A stretch of 64,000 nucleotides of DNA from G964020105 sp964020105 (GCA_964020105.1 OZ026535.1:1-64000), one strand, 5' to 3'. Numbered from the stretch's first letter, positions 1 through 9,440 are shown. A program made the numbers and translations. The notes: generated from the letters alone by a model not told the origin.

Positions 1-1469
1 TGAATTTAAATTCTTCCACACAATCTTTTGATTGGAGTCTTTTTCTATCTAAGCTCGACGAAAAAATAAATGATAAGTTAGGTTTTGATAGTTGGATTAA
101 AGTACTAAGTTTTGCAAAACTAGATGGAGGCATATTGTTTTTAGATGCCCCTTCTAGGTTTATAAAAGACTGGGTTCTATCCTCTTACAAAAAGCAGTTT
201 TTAGAGGTGCTAAAGGAAAACTGGGATCAGGTGATTGATATAGAGATAATTGTAAATAGTTTTGCCAATATGACTGGCAATAAAAATAGTTTTGCGCTAG
301 AGGATAGGAAAGATTCTCATATCGTACCCCAGGCTTTTGATAGTTTGACAATAGAAAAACCCAGTGAATTTGTTTATGACACCGCTTTGCGGACATTTAA
401 GACAATAGCAAAAGATAATGCTAGTGTGAATGAGGGGACAATTAAGTTAGATATAGCGCTTAATCCTGATTATACATTTGATAATTTTGTAGTTGGTAAG
501 CCTAATGAGTTTGCTTATCATGCTGCACTTAGGGTGGCTAAGGAGTCTAATATAGATTTTAATCCACTATTTATATATGGAGGAGTAGGCTTAGGTAAAA
601 CACATCTTATGCAGTCGATAGCGTGGGAGATTCATACTAGTGGCAAGAGAAAATTTTTATATTTAACAGCTGAGAAATTTGCTAATTTGTTTATTTTGTC
701 TTTGCGGGATAAGGATGTATTCTCTTTTAAGGAGATCTTCAGGTCAACTGATGTTCTTATGATTGATGATTTTCAGTTTATCAGTGGGAAGGAGCAGACA
801 CAGGAAGAGTTTTTTCATACTTTTAATTCTTTGATTTCAGAGGGTAAGCAGATAATTTTATCAGCAGATAAGCCGCCGCAAGAGCTAGATAGAATTGAAG
901 AGAGAATGAGTTCAAGATTAAAAGCTGGTCTAGCCATTGATATTCATGCTACAACTTATGAGTTGCGGGTTGGCATATTAGAGTCAAAAGCAAAAAAAAT
1001 AGGAATTAGAATACCAGGAGAGGTGGTGGATTTTTTAGCACATACAATTCATTCAAATGTTAGGGAGTTAGAGGGAGCGTTGAAGCGAATTATTTCCTAT
1101 CACAGCATTATGAAAGTTGCTATAGATCTTAATATGGCAATGTCGGTTTTAGATGATGTTTTAAAAAATCGCAATAAAATAGTTAATATAGATTTTATAC
1201 AAAAAAAAGTTGCAGAGCATTATAATATTAAATTGGTAGATATGAGTTCTGCTAAAAAAGATAAAAGTACTGCTATGGCAAGACAGATTGCTATGTATAT
1301 AGCGAAAAACATGACAAGCTCTTCCTTGCCAGAGATAGGGAGAAAATTTGGTGGTAGGGATCATACCACTGTCATTTATGCAATAAAAAAGGTTAATGAA
1401 ATGATCACAAGGGATTCTAATCTTGAAAGCGAGCTTAATTATCTTATAAAACTTATTCAAAAAAGCTGA
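1..1469 (+). CDS. dnaA: Chromosomal replication initiator DnaA (5' end cut by window edge)
   Basis: ATP-dependent initiator that binds and melts the replication origin. The frame stays open to base 3 and the first two bases are tg, so the start codon is very probably an ATG whose A lies one base outside the window, giving about 489 residues. A TTG at 135 is also possible but would delete domain I, which is clearly encoded (FDWSLFLSKLDEKI, then GFDSWIKVL). Walker A GGVGLGKT lies near residues 194-201, Walker B LMIDDFQF near 253-260, and the domain IV DNA-binding signature GGRDHTTV near 451-458. dnaN follows after 79 bases. Beginning exactly at dnaA suggests the sequence was linearised there by convention. 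Confidence 0.97.
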   Translation, partial: NLNSSTQSFDWSLFLSKLDEKINDKLGFDSWIKVLSFAKLDGGILFLDAPSRFIKDWVLSSYKKQFLEVLKENWDQVIDIEIIVNSFANMTGNKNSFALEDRKDSHIVPQAFDSLTIEKPSEFVYDTALRTFKTIAKDNASVNEGTIKLDIALNPDYTFDNFVVGKPNEFAYHAALRVAKESNIDFNPLFIYGGVGLGKTHLMQSIAWEIHTSGKRKFLYLTAEKFANLFILSLRDKDVFSFKEIFRSTDVLMIDDFQFISGKEQTQEEFFHTFNSLISEGKQIILSADKPPQELDRIEERMSSRLKAGLAIDIHATTYELRVGILESKAKKIGIRIPGEVVDFLAHTIHSNVRELEGALKRIISYHSIMKVAIDLNMAMSVLDDVLKNRNKIVNIDFIQKKVAEHYNIKLVDMSSAKKDKSTAMARQIAMYIAKNMTSSSLPEIGRKFGGRDHTTVIYAIKKVNEMITRDSNLESELNYLIKLIQKS

Positions 1470-1548
1470 TTGAATTAAAGTTATATCTAAACTAGAATAA
1501 GTGGTCAAGTAGAATTGTTCTAATTTTTCAGCTTAAAGTGGGGAAAGT

Positions 1549-2667
1549 ATGAAATTTATTGTTAATGCAGGGAAACTATTAAAGGCTCTTGATAATGTGC
1601 AAGGGGTTGTTGATAAAAGGAATGCCACACCGATTCTGTCAAATGTTAGAATTAGCGTAGAGGGTAGTAGATTGATAATTAATGCAACTGATATGGATCT
1701 TGATATTTTAGAAATACTCCATATGGAGCAAATAATTAGTACAGGAGCAACAACTGCTCCTGCTAACATGCTGTTTGAGACGCTTAAAAGGCTTCCAGCT
1801 GCTTCTTCTGTAGAGTTTTCTTTAGAAGAAGAAAAATTATCAATCAGCTGTGGTAAATTTAGGAGTACTTTAAACTGTTTGCCAGTTGAAGAGTTTCCTG
1901 TTATTCAAACCAATGATTTACCTAATCTTTTAAAAGTTGCTGTTGGTGATTTGAAGAAAATTATTGAGAAAACAAAATTTGCCATATCTTTAGATGAAAC
2001 TAGGTATTACTTAAATGGAGTGTATTTACACACTACAGAAAATGAAGCGGGCAATAAGGTTTTACGATCTGTTTCTACAGATGGACATAGGCTTGCTTTA
2101 GCTGATGCTGTTTTTAATTCAGATGCGACAATTGAGCAAGGAGTTATTATTCCTAAGAAAGCTGTGGATGAAATTTCCAAAATAATTGATAATGTTGAAG
2201 ATAAAGAGGTAGAGATATCTTGTAATTCCAGTAGGATATGTTTTAAGTTTTCCAATATTATTTTAACTTCTAAATTAATTGATGGTAGTTTTCCAAATTA
2301 CAATAGAGTTATTCCACAAGGCAATGATAAAATTTTAGAGGTTAATCGGAATGATTTTATCAATGCCATAGATATAGTTTCTATGTATTCTGATGATAAA
2401 TTAAAGATTGTGCAGATAGATTGTGTAGATGGTAAGTTGACATTAAAGGCTAATAAGGCTGTTGGATTAGCAGAGCAGGAGCTTGATATTTTGCGTCCTA
2501 TGGAGGATATCAGTATATCTTTCAATGCTAGGTATTTAAAAGATGTTTGTTCTTTAATTAAGGGAGAAAGTGTTTTTATTCATCTTTTTTCAGCGACCAC
2601 ACCGGTTTTGATCAAAAAAATTGATGTTTGTGAGGAGCTTTTTGTTATAATGCCTATGCGGCTATAG
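1549..2667 (+). CDS. dnaN: DNA polymerase III beta sliding clamp
   Basis: Ring-shaped processivity clamp of the replicative polymerase, 372 residues, the normal size for the family. The N-terminus MKFIVNAGKLLKALDNVQGV, the motif STDGHRLALA in the middle and the C-terminal ending PMRL are typical of bacterial beta clamps; the end forms part of the cleft that binds polymerase and repair proteins. The ATG is preceded by a purine-rich GGGGAAAGT ribosome binding site. It lies between dnaA and recF in the same direction, the classical dnaA-dnaN-recF order, so cotranscription is likely. Confidence 0.97.
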   Translation: MKFIVNAGKLLKALDNVQGVVDKRNATPILSNVRISVEGSRLIINATDMDLDILEILHMEQIISTGATTAPANMLFETLKRLPAASSVEFSLEEEKLSISCGKFRSTLNCLPVEEFPVIQTNDLPNLLKVAVGDLKKIIEKTKFAISLDETRYYLNGVYLHTTENEAGNKVLRSVSTDGHRLALADAVFNSDATIEQGVIIPKKAVDEISKIIDNVEDKEVEISCNSSRICFKFSNIILTSKLIDGSFPNYNRVIPQGNDKILEVNRNDFINAIDIVSMYSDDKLKIVQIDCVDGKLTLKANKAVGLAEQELDILRPMEDISISFNARYLKDVCSLIKGESVFIHLFSATTPVLIKKIDVCEELFVIMPMRL

Positions 2668-2692
2668 TTGTGTAATCAGATAATGTGTATTT

Positions 2693-3802
2693 ATGAGTGA
2701 TGCTGGTAATTATTTTATTGATACTTTAAGATTAAATAATTTCAGAAACTACAGTAATAAATTTTTTAATTTTGCAGCTTCTTCTTATATTATTTGCGGT
2801 AGTAATGGGATTGGTAAAACTAATATTTTAGAGGCAATTTCTTTACTAAGTGCTGGTAAGGGAATTAGGAGTAGCTCCACAGAGGATCTATTACTATTTG
2901 GAGAAAATAATTGTGCAATTGAAGGAATTATTCATAGCAACTTAGGCGTTTTTAATTTAGGGTTAGCTGTTGATTTAGATAAAGAAAAAAATATATTTAA
3001 GAAGAAGTATTTCTTAGATAATACTCAATTAAAGGGCAATAAATTATCTGAGTATTACTTGAACTGCATATGGTTAATACCGCAGATGGATAATTTTTTT
3101 CTACAAGATAATACAAATAAAAGAAAGTTGATTGATCGTTTAATTTTTAATTTTGATAAGTTACATTTAAGTAGAGTTAGCCAGTATGAAAGGCTAATCA
3201 AAGAACGCAATAAGCTTCTTCCATACTCACAGCAGCAAAGCAAGTGGTTAGATATTATAGAAGAGAAGATAGTTGAGGTTGGGGTTCCTTTAGTAATCTC
3301 AAGATTAGATTTTTTACAAAAAATTAATCTTATAACAGAGCGTGATACTAAATATCCACTACTGCTATCTTTTGTTGGGGAAGTGGAAGATTTATTACAA
3401 GAGCATAAGTATGCTCTTAGGGTAGAGAATATTTTAAAGAGTAAATTAGCTGAGAGTAGATATGCTGATTTTGTTATTGGTAGCACTTCTTTAGGAGCAC
3501 ATAAAAGTAGATTAATTTGTAAGCTTAAAAGCAGTGATATTTTAGCTGAAAATTCTTCTACAGGTGAGCAGAAAATGATGTTATTAAGTATAATTTTGTC
3601 TTTTATTGAGTTGGTGCAGCAAAATAAAGGCACGAAGCCAATTTTATTATTAGATGAAATAAATGTTCACTTGGATTATGAAAATTTACACTTAGTTATG
3701 GATAGATTAATTAAGTTAAAATCACAAATGTTTATAACTACCATAAATGGGGATATTTATGGTGGGTTCAAGGATAATGTATCCTTTTTATATATGAATT
3801 AG
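2693..3802 (+). CDS. recF: DNA replication and repair protein RecF
   Basis: SMC-like ATPase that helps load RecA at gapped DNA during recombinational repair. The 369-residue product begins with the usual LRLNNFRNY-type strand, has Walker A GSNGIGKTN near residues 36-44, the ABC signature STGEQKMML near residue 286 and Walker B ILLLDEINVHLD near 315. The length matches the family. It starts 25 bases after dnaN and ends 14 bases before the MATE gene, so all four genes may form one transcription unit. Confidence 0.96.
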   Translation: MSDAGNYFIDTLRLNNFRNYSNKFFNFAASSYIICGSNGIGKTNILEAISLLSAGKGIRSSSTEDLLLFGENNCAIEGIIHSNLGVFNLGLAVDLDKEKNIFKKKYFLDNTQLKGNKLSEYYLNCIWLIPQMDNFFLQDNTNKRKLIDRLIFNFDKLHLSRVSQYERLIKERNKLLPYSQQQSKWLDIIEEKIVEVGVPLVISRLDFLQKINLITERDTKYPLLLSFVGEVEDLLQEHKYALRVENILKSKLAESRYADFVIGSTSLGAHKSRLICKLKSSDILAENSSTGEQKMMLLSIILSFIELVQQNKGTKPILLLDEINVHLDYENLHLVMDRLIKLKSQMFITTINGDIYGGFKDNVSFLYMN

Positions 3803-3816
3803 TAATAGAGAGAATC

Positions 3817-5160
3817 ATGTTTTCGATTAATATAAAATTTTTAAAGAACTATATGGCTATAGTTTTACCATTAGTAGCAACTCAATTTGTATATATAGGA
3901 TTAAATTTTGTTGATAATATAATGGTTGGCAGATTGGGTGAGGAGAGTATTGCTGCTGTTGGATTTGCTAACAAACTATATTTTATATATGTTGTAACCA
4001 ATTTTGGTATTTTTGGTGGCAGTAGCATTTTCATGGCCCAATTTTATGGGAAGAGGAATTTTGTTGCTTTAAGGAAAGTATTTGCGCTGGTTGTGTTGGT
4101 TGGATTAATTATTAGTATTTTTTTTACAGGATTATCTTTAGTATTTGCTGAATGGTTCATGTGGATGTTTTCAAGTGATAATATTGTTATAAAAATGGGA
4201 ACTGATTATTTAATGATTATTGCACTTTCTTTTCCATTCATGGCATTATCTTTTGCAATTACAACAGCACTAAGATCAATGGGGAAAACGAAAGAAGCGC
4301 TGTATATTACGATTGTAGCCACCTCTGTGAATACAGTATTAAATTATTTACTTATTTATGGTAACGGTGGATTTCCAGAATTACAAACTGGTGGAGCAGC
4401 TATTGCCACAGTTATTGCCAGAGTTATTGAATGTCTATTATGTTTATATTTACTACTTAATAGGCGTTATCATTTAAGGACTACCTTAAAAAGGTATTTT
4501 GGCTTATCAAAAACAATGAAAGAATCTATAATTAAGATATCAATCCCAGTATTTTTGACAGAAAGTATATGGGTAATATCAACAACTTTACTGTACGTGG
4601 CCTACGCACAGCTAGGTACCACAGCTGGAGCCAGTGTTAATATAGGAGAGTTAGTTGTTAGTATGGGTTCCATAGTTTTTTTTGGAGTAGCAACTGGAGC
4701 TAATGTCTTAATTGCTCAGACAATTGGGGCAGGAGATCATAAGGAAGCCTTTTTAATGGGTAAGAGAATAATTGTAATAGCAACTATTATGTCGTTGTTT
4801 TGTACTATCTTAGCATTGCTCTTAATTAATCCTATCTTAAGTATATATGTTCTTTCTGAGGAGGCGCGACAAATGACTAAGTTAGTTTTAATTTCTTTTT
4901 CCATTGCTATGTTTTTTAAGATGATTAATTGGACAATGATTGTTGGAGTTCTAAGATCTGGAGGCGATACTAAAGTAACCTTATTTATAGATGCATTGCC
5001 AATAGTATTTATTGCGATTCCATCAGCATTTTTCTGCGCTGTATATTTAAAATTGCCTGTACACATAGTTGTTTTAATCGCTAATTTCGAAGAGGTTCTA
5101 AAGATTTTTGTTGCTTTACACAGGTTTATCTCAAAAAAATGGATAAAAGACTTAACTTAG
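3817..5160 (+). CDS. MATE family multidrug/Na+ antiporter
   Basis: Integral inner-membrane exporter of the MATE/NorM type, 447 residues with about twelve hydrophobic segments arranged as two similar halves. Recognisable features are the N-terminal PLVATQFVYIGLNFVDNIMVGRLG, matching the conserved segment in which MATE proteins carry their first helix and the MVGRLG turn, and ALRSMGKTKEAL in the loop of the first half, mirrored by VLRSGGDTKVTLF in the second. It probably expels cationic compounds using an ion gradient; the substrate cannot be read from the sequence. It follows recF by 14 bases. A replication cluster ending in a MATE gene is probably only a transcriptional neighbourhood. Confidence 0.92.
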   Translation: MFSINIKFLKNYMAIVLPLVATQFVYIGLNFVDNIMVGRLGEESIAAVGFANKLYFIYVVTNFGIFGGSSIFMAQFYGKRNFVALRKVFALVVLVGLIISIFFTGLSLVFAEWFMWMFSSDNIVIKMGTDYLMIIALSFPFMALSFAITTALRSMGKTKEALYITIVATSVNTVLNYLLIYGNGGFPELQTGGAAIATVIARVIECLLCLYLLLNRRYHLRTTLKRYFGLSKTMKESIIKISIPVFLTESIWVISTTLLYVAYAQLGTTAGASVNIGELVVSMGSIVFFGVATGANVLIAQTIGAGDHKEAFLMGKRIIVIATIMSLFCTILALLLINPILSIYVLSEEARQMTKLVLISFSIAMFFKMINWTMIVGVLRSGGDTKVTLFIDALPIVFIAIPSAFFCAVYLKLPVHIVVLIANFEEVLKIFVALHRFISKKWIKDLT

Positions 5161-5223
5161 CTTTAGTTACTCCTAAGTCTTGCAAACACTGATACAATTT
5201 CATTTTTATTAAAAATTACAATC

Positions 5224-5252
5224 CATATCATGACTATACTGTTCGTGATATG
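5224..5252. repeat. Ten-base-pair hairpin in the MATE to tRNA-Arg gap
   Basis: The arms CATATCATGA (5224-5233) and TCGTGATATG (5243-5252) pair over ten positions with one G-U and a nine-base loop. No long T-run follows immediately on either strand, so it is not a textbook terminator, but it lies between the end of the forward MATE gene and the end of the reverse tRNA-Arg gene, where a bidirectional terminator would be expected. The remainder of 5161-5436 shows nothing I can assign. Confidence 0.4.
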
Positions 5253-5436
5253 TAATAATTAAACATAAGACAAAAATATGGATTTTAAAACAGTAGCAAA
5301 AAAGATGACTATATATTGACTATTGCTATAATACTGAAAATGGAGAATGAGGCAGAATAAGGGATAGGGGCAAGGGTAAAAAAAGTTCTTGACAAGGGAA
5401 TAAGAGGAGCTTTGCCAAGGCTTTGAGGTATATGAA

Positions 5437-5513
5437 TGGTGCATCTAAGAGGATTTGAACCTCTAACCTTTGCCTTCGGAAGGCAACACTCTATCCAATT
5501 GAGCTATAGATGC
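5437..5513 (-). tRNA. tRNA-Arg, anticodon CCG
   Basis: Read on the reverse strand the acceptor arms GCATCTA and TAGATGC pair perfectly. The anticodon stem TTGCC/GGCAA encloses the loop TTCCGAA, giving anticodon CCG (arginine, codon CGG). The T arm AGAGG-TTCAAAT-CCTCT is standard. The discriminator is A, and CCA is encoded in the genome at 5439-5437. The gene lies 12 bases downstream of the ABC ATPase gene on the same strand and may be processed from its transcript. Confidence 0.95.
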
Positions 5514-5525
5514 TTAAGATAATTC

Positions 5526-6437
5526 CTATTGAGAGGTGGTTAGTTTTAAAAATACATCTTCTAAATTAGATTCTTTCATATTTAGTTTTTTTATAGAATA
5601 ACCATTTTTATGCAGTTCAACTAAGACAGAGTTAACATCACTATCTTGTTTGTAGTCAATACTGACTGTATTGGTAGTACTATCAAAAAGAGCATTAAAT
5701 CCTGCGATACTTTGTAAGTTATTACTAATTGGCTTATTTATAATAATTTCTAGTTTTTTTGATCCTATTTTTTCGATAAGTAATTTTTTATCTTCGTAAG
5801 TAATAAGCTTACCTTTATTAATTATAGCAATTTTATCACAGAGCATTTGCGCTTCTTCAAGATAATGAGTAGTTAATATTATTGTTTTTCCAGCAGCATT
5901 TAATTGTTTTAAAAAACGCCATAGATTTTGTCTTAATTCAACATCAACACCTGCTGTTGGTTCATCTAAAATAATAATTTCTGGATCATGAATGATTGCT
6001 TTACCAATTAAAAGGCGTCGTTTCATCCCTCCAGATAAACTTCTAGCGTAACTATGTGCTTTTTCTTTCAGATCTATATGCTCTAATATTTTATAGATTC
6101 TACTTTCATCATAAGGTAATCCATATAATCCTTGTTGCACCTTCAGTACTTGAAATGGTGTGAAAAAAGGATCAAAATTAACATCCTGAGGCACAATCCC
6201 AATTCTGCGCTTAAAGTTAATTTTATCACTGTCCATATTGTAGCCACAACCAATAATTTCACCGCTAGTTTTTATAACTACGTCTGCTAGAATATTGATT
6301 AAAGTAGATTTACCCGCCCCATTGGGACCTAAAAGAGCTATGAATTCTCCTGAATTGATACTTAGATTAATACCTTCAAGGGCAATTTTGCCATTATCAT
6401 ATGTTTTTTTTAAGTTATTTATTTCAAGAATTTTCAT
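5526..6437 (-). CDS. ABC transporter ATP-binding protein (ABC-2 exporter type)
   Basis: Cytoplasmic ATPase subunit of an exporter, about 303 residues. Walker A GPNGAGKST, signature LSGGMKRRL, Walker B EIIILDEPTAGVD and the H-loop TTHYLEEA identify it. The fold and the C-terminal tail resemble the YadG/CcmA/NodI group that pairs with ABC-2 membrane proteins. I place the start at 6437 (MKILEINNL), because the predicted promoter at 6476-6504 would leave only eight bases before the alternative ATG at 6461. No permease gene is adjacent, so the partner must be encoded elsewhere. The gene runs into tRNA-Arg. Confidence 0.88.
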   Translation of the reverse strand: MKILEINNLKKTYDNGKIALEGINLSINSGEFIALLGPNGAGKSTLINILADVVIKTSGEIIGCGYNMDSDKINFKRRIGIVPQDVNFDPFFTPFQVLKVQQGLYGLPYDESRIYKILEHIDLKEKAHSYARSLSGGMKRRLLIGKAIIHDPEIIILDEPTAGVDVELRQNLWRFLKQLNAAGKTIILTTHYLEEAQMLCDKIAIINKGKLITYEDKKLLIEKIGSKKLEIIINKPISNNLQSIAGFNALFDSTTNTVSIDYKQDSDVNSVLVELHKNGYSIKKLNMKESNLEDVFLKLTTSQ

Positions 6438-6475
6438 TTTTTCTACACAATATGTTATCATTTTATAGTAATGAG

Positions 6476-6504
6476 AGTATAAAGAACATCGCTTGCAATT
6501 GCAA
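6476..6504 (-). promoter_or_regulatory. Sigma70-type promoter of the ABC ATPase, with palindrome over the -35
   Basis: On the reverse strand TTGCAA (6504-6499) is followed by exactly 17 bases and TATACT (6481-6476). The -35 lies inside a perfect 12-base palindrome, TTGCAATTGCAA, at 6493-6504, which could be an operator. A weaker forward match (TTATCA, 16 bases, TATAAA, 6456-6483) could serve the zinc-finger/polA pair, so divergent promoters may overlap here. Judged by eye. Confidence 0.5.
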
Positions 6505-6519
6505 CAACTCGAGTAACTA

Positions 6520-6717
6520 ATGGAATATTATATGATTGAACACGTTAAAAATAAAATCCCACAAGAAGAAATACAAATCAATACTAAAGAGGTATCTTGT
6601 AATGGCGATATCAATTCTGCTCACCCTAAGGTATATCTTAAAGTTGCAGAGAATAATAAGGTTATTTGTCCATATTGTTCAAAAGTATTTTTATATAATC
6701 AATCTGTTGGTAATTAA
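6520..6717 (+). CDS. Small CHCC-type zinc-finger protein
   Basis: A 65-residue protein with the pattern C-x-G, then HPKVYL, then CPYCSKVF, the zf-CHCC arrangement shared by short alphaproteobacterial proteins and the mitochondrial complex I subunit NDUFS6. The likely zinc ligands are the cysteine of VSCNGD, the histidine of AHPKVYL and the two cysteines of CPYC. A second ATG at 6532 is possible. The stop codon overlaps the polA start by one base (TAATG), so the two are translationally coupled. The bacterial role of the family is not well established; support of a respiratory complex is a reasonable guess from the mitochondrial relative. Confidence 0.85.
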   Translation: MEYYMIEHVKNKIPQEEIQINTKEVSCNGDINSAHPKVYLKVAENNKVICPYCSKVFLYNQSVGN

Positions 6718-9440
6718 TGTCAAAAATTTGTCTTATTGATGGCTCTGGATTTATTTTTAGAGCTTTTCATGCTTTGCCTCCACTGCATACTAAAGATGGA
6801 TTACCTGTGAATGCTGTTTATGGGTTTGCAAAATCAATCATGGCACTCCATGAAAGCCGTGATATTGAGTATATTGCTGTGATTTTTGATGCATCACGTA
6901 TAACTTTCAGACAAAGTATTTATAAAGAATACAAAGCTCATAGACCGCCAGCACCAGAAGATCTTATTCCTCAGTTTCCTCTAATCAAGCAGTTAACCGA
7001 AGAGTTGCATATTAAGGCCATTGAAAAGGAAGGCTTTGAGGCTGATGATCTTATTGCTACTTACACAAAACTTGCTGCTGAGAGCGGTATTGAAGTTGAA
7101 ATTATATCTTCTGATAAAGATCTAATGCAACTGATTGATGATGCAAAAAATATTCATATGTTTGACGCCATTAAAAGCCGTAAAATTACCTCCAAAGAAG
7201 TACTTGAGAAATTTAATGTTACTCCAGATAAAATAATAGATTTACAGGCTTTAATGGGTGATTCTGCTGATAATGTCCCTGGTGTTAGAGGGGTTGGCCC
7301 TAAAGGGGGAGCCGATTTAATTAATACTTTTGGTTCCCTTGATCTTATTTACTCTAATATAGATAGCATCACTAAAAAAGCCCTTAAGGAAAATTTGATA
7401 AATAATAAAGCTCTTGCTTATATTTCTAAAGAATTAGTAACCTTGAAAAATGATGTACCTATTGATATTCCCTTAGAAGACTTGCATAAAAATCCAATTG
7501 ATCCTGTTAGAATTTGTAATTTTTTTCAGCGTCTTTCTTTTAATTCCTTAGCAGTTAAAACAGCTACCAAATATGGCATCACTTTAGAACCACTGCCTGA
7601 TATTGATAATAGTGTTGTTGGGGGTGTTTTTAGTGCAAATCCTAATGATAGTGCCCTTAAAATTCATAACAGCACCTCTGGTCAGTTACATGAGAATATC
7701 AAAATTACAACACTGGAAGTAGAAAATCTTGATGACCTAAACGCCATGGTAGAAGATTTAAAATTGTGTCGTGATCTTCCAATATTATTTATTTTTAATG
7801 CTACGGCTCAGGTTACAAGTATTCGTATCTTTTCACAAAATACTTCTTGCAATTATATGATTGATCTTATAACTCAAGGACAATCTGAAATGTTTGAACC
7901 TAAAAGCATAGATATAATCTTGTTTGATGTTCTTAGTACTATGAAATCTGTCTTTGAGAATCCTGCAATCAACAAGATTTTTTATAATCTAAAGCCCATA
8001 CTGCACATATTAAATTCATGCAAAATTAATCTTGTTTCTTACAATGATCTTATGCAGATGGCTTATCTTACAGGGGGTCATATAGCAGAGGAAAATCCTA
8101 TTAATGAGCACATAAAAAAACATTTACTTATTGATAATTATACACAAGATAGCGAAATTCCTGCTAACTTAGTACTAGATTTATATGATTTGTATCAAAA
8201 TTTATTAATAGAGTATTCTCTTAAATATATTTATGAGGTTTTTGATCGACCACTTTTGCAGGTTTTGATGAAAATGGAAAGCACCGGTATTTTAGTAGAC
8301 TCTGGTATTTTGCAGCAACTTTCAGAAGAGTTTGCAATTCATATCAAAGGGTTGGAGGTCTCTATCTACAGTGAAGCTAAGCTTGAATTTAATATTGGTT
8401 CTCCCAAGCAGTTGGGGGAGGTGTTATTTGAGAAAATGCGAATAAAAGGATATAAAAGTAAAACTGGTTCTTGGAAAACCGATGCATCTGTTCTTGAAGA
8501 GCTTGCTGAAAATGGAGTTGCCATTGCAAATTTAGTTTTAAAGTGGCGTCAGCTATCTAAACTTAAAAATACTTATACTGATAAGCTTCCAGAAAAAATA
8601 AATCCTATAACTGGACGGATTCATACAACTTTTCTACCTTGTGCCACCTCCACTGCTAGATTATCTTCTATAGATCCTAACTTACAAAATATTCCAATTA
8701 AAAGTGAAGAAGGGAGAAATATTCGTAGAGCATTTGTAACCAATCCTAATTATAAAATCCTTTCACTAGATTATTCGCAAATAGAGTTGCGTGTTTTAGC
8801 TGCTGTAGCTAATGTTAAAAAACTTATTCTTTCATTTAATAATAATGAGGATATTCATAAAAAAACCGCCTCTGAGATGTTTGATATACCAATTGAAAAA
8901 ATAGATTCTGATCTTAGAAGACAAGCTAAAGCCATAAATTTTGGTATAATTTACGGTCAAACGGTTTTCGGACTTTCTTCCCATCTTGGCATCAGCAGAG
9001 AAAAGGCTAAACTATATATAGAATCTTACTTTACTAAGTATCCAGAAATTAAAACTTACATGCTCAGTGCTGTTAATTTTGCAAGGGAAAATGGGTTTGT
9101 GAAAACTTTATTTGGACGTAGGTGCTTTGTTCCAGGCATTAATAGCACTAAAGCACAGGTAAGAAATTTTGCAGAAAGAGCGGCAATAAACGCTATAATT
9201 CAAGGCACTGCTTCTGATATTATGCGTAAAGCATTAATTGATGTTTATAATTTTATCCAAGCTAGCAAGGTTGATATAAAAATCTTACTACAGATTCATG
9301 ACGAACTCCTCTTAGAAGGAGAAGAAAGTATTTTGCAGCAGTATGCCCCTAAGCTTAAATTTGTAATGGAAAATAGTTGTGATATCTCTATAAAGTTAGC
9401 CGTTGATTATAATATAGCCGATAGTTGGCTTGATTCTTAA
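6717..9440 (+). CDS. polA: DNA polymerase I, proofreading motifs absent
   Basis: Repair and Okazaki-fragment polymerase, 907 residues. The N-terminal 5'-3' exonuclease (residues 1-290) has DGSGFIFRAFHAL, AVIFDA and GDSADNVPGVRGVGPK. The C-terminal polymerase has motif A LDYSQIELR near 684, motif B RRQAKAINFGIIYG near 740 and motif C IHDELLLE near 861. The central 3'-5' exonuclease region seems dead: where active enzymes have a D-x-E motif this one has ILFIFNATAQ near 356, and the NLKxD element reads NLKPI near 424. The polymerase should therefore lack proofreading. It overlaps the stop of the zinc-finger gene by one base and ends convergently with the IalB-like gene. Confidence 0.96.
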   Translation: MSKICLIDGSGFIFRAFHALPPLHTKDGLPVNAVYGFAKSIMALHESRDIEYIAVIFDASRITFRQSIYKEYKAHRPPAPEDLIPQFPLIKQLTEELHIKAIEKEGFEADDLIATYTKLAAESGIEVEIISSDKDLMQLIDDAKNIHMFDAIKSRKITSKEVLEKFNVTPDKIIDLQALMGDSADNVPGVRGVGPKGGADLINTFGSLDLIYSNIDSITKKALKENLINNKALAYISKELVTLKNDVPIDIPLEDLHKNPIDPVRICNFFQRLSFNSLAVKTATKYGITLEPLPDIDNSVVGGVFSANPNDSALKIHNSTSGQLHENIKITTLEVENLDDLNAMVEDLKLCRDLPILFIFNATAQVTSIRIFSQNTSCNYMIDLITQGQSEMFEPKSIDIILFDVLSTMKSVFENPAINKIFYNLKPILHILNSCKINLVSYNDLMQMAYLTGGHIAEENPINEHIKKHLLIDNYTQDSEIPANLVLDLYDLYQNLLIEYSLKYIYEVFDRPLLQVLMKMESTGILVDSGILQQLSEEFAIHIKGLEVSIYSEAKLEFNIGSPKQLGEVLFEKMRIKGYKSKTGSWKTDASVLEELAENGVAIANLVLKWRQLSKLKNTYTDKLPEKINPITGRIHTTFLPCATSTARLSSIDPNLQNIPIKSEEGRNIRRAFVTNPNYKILSLDYSQIELRVLAAVANVKKLILSFNNNEDIHKKTASEMFDIPIEKIDSDLRRQAKAINFGIIYGQTVFGLSSHLGISREKAKLYIESYFTKYPEIKTYMLSAVNFARENGFVKTLFGRRCFVPGINSTKAQVRNFAERAAINAIIQGTASDIMRKALIDVYNFIQASKVDIKILLQIHDELLLEGEESILQQYAPKLKFVMENSCDISIKLAVDYNIADSWLDS

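Noticed and set aside
3055..3633. 192-codon reverse frame inside recF
   Set aside because: Entirely contained in recF with no domain similarity or upstream signal; a shadow of the real gene.
5259..5444. 61-codon reverse frame before tRNA-Arg
   Set aside because: Overlaps the tRNA acceptor end; composition is not protein-like.
1..5500. Replication origin next to dnaA
   Set aside because: No cluster of DnaA boxes (TTATNCACA) or AT-rich repeats recognised inside the window; the origin may lie beyond the edge.
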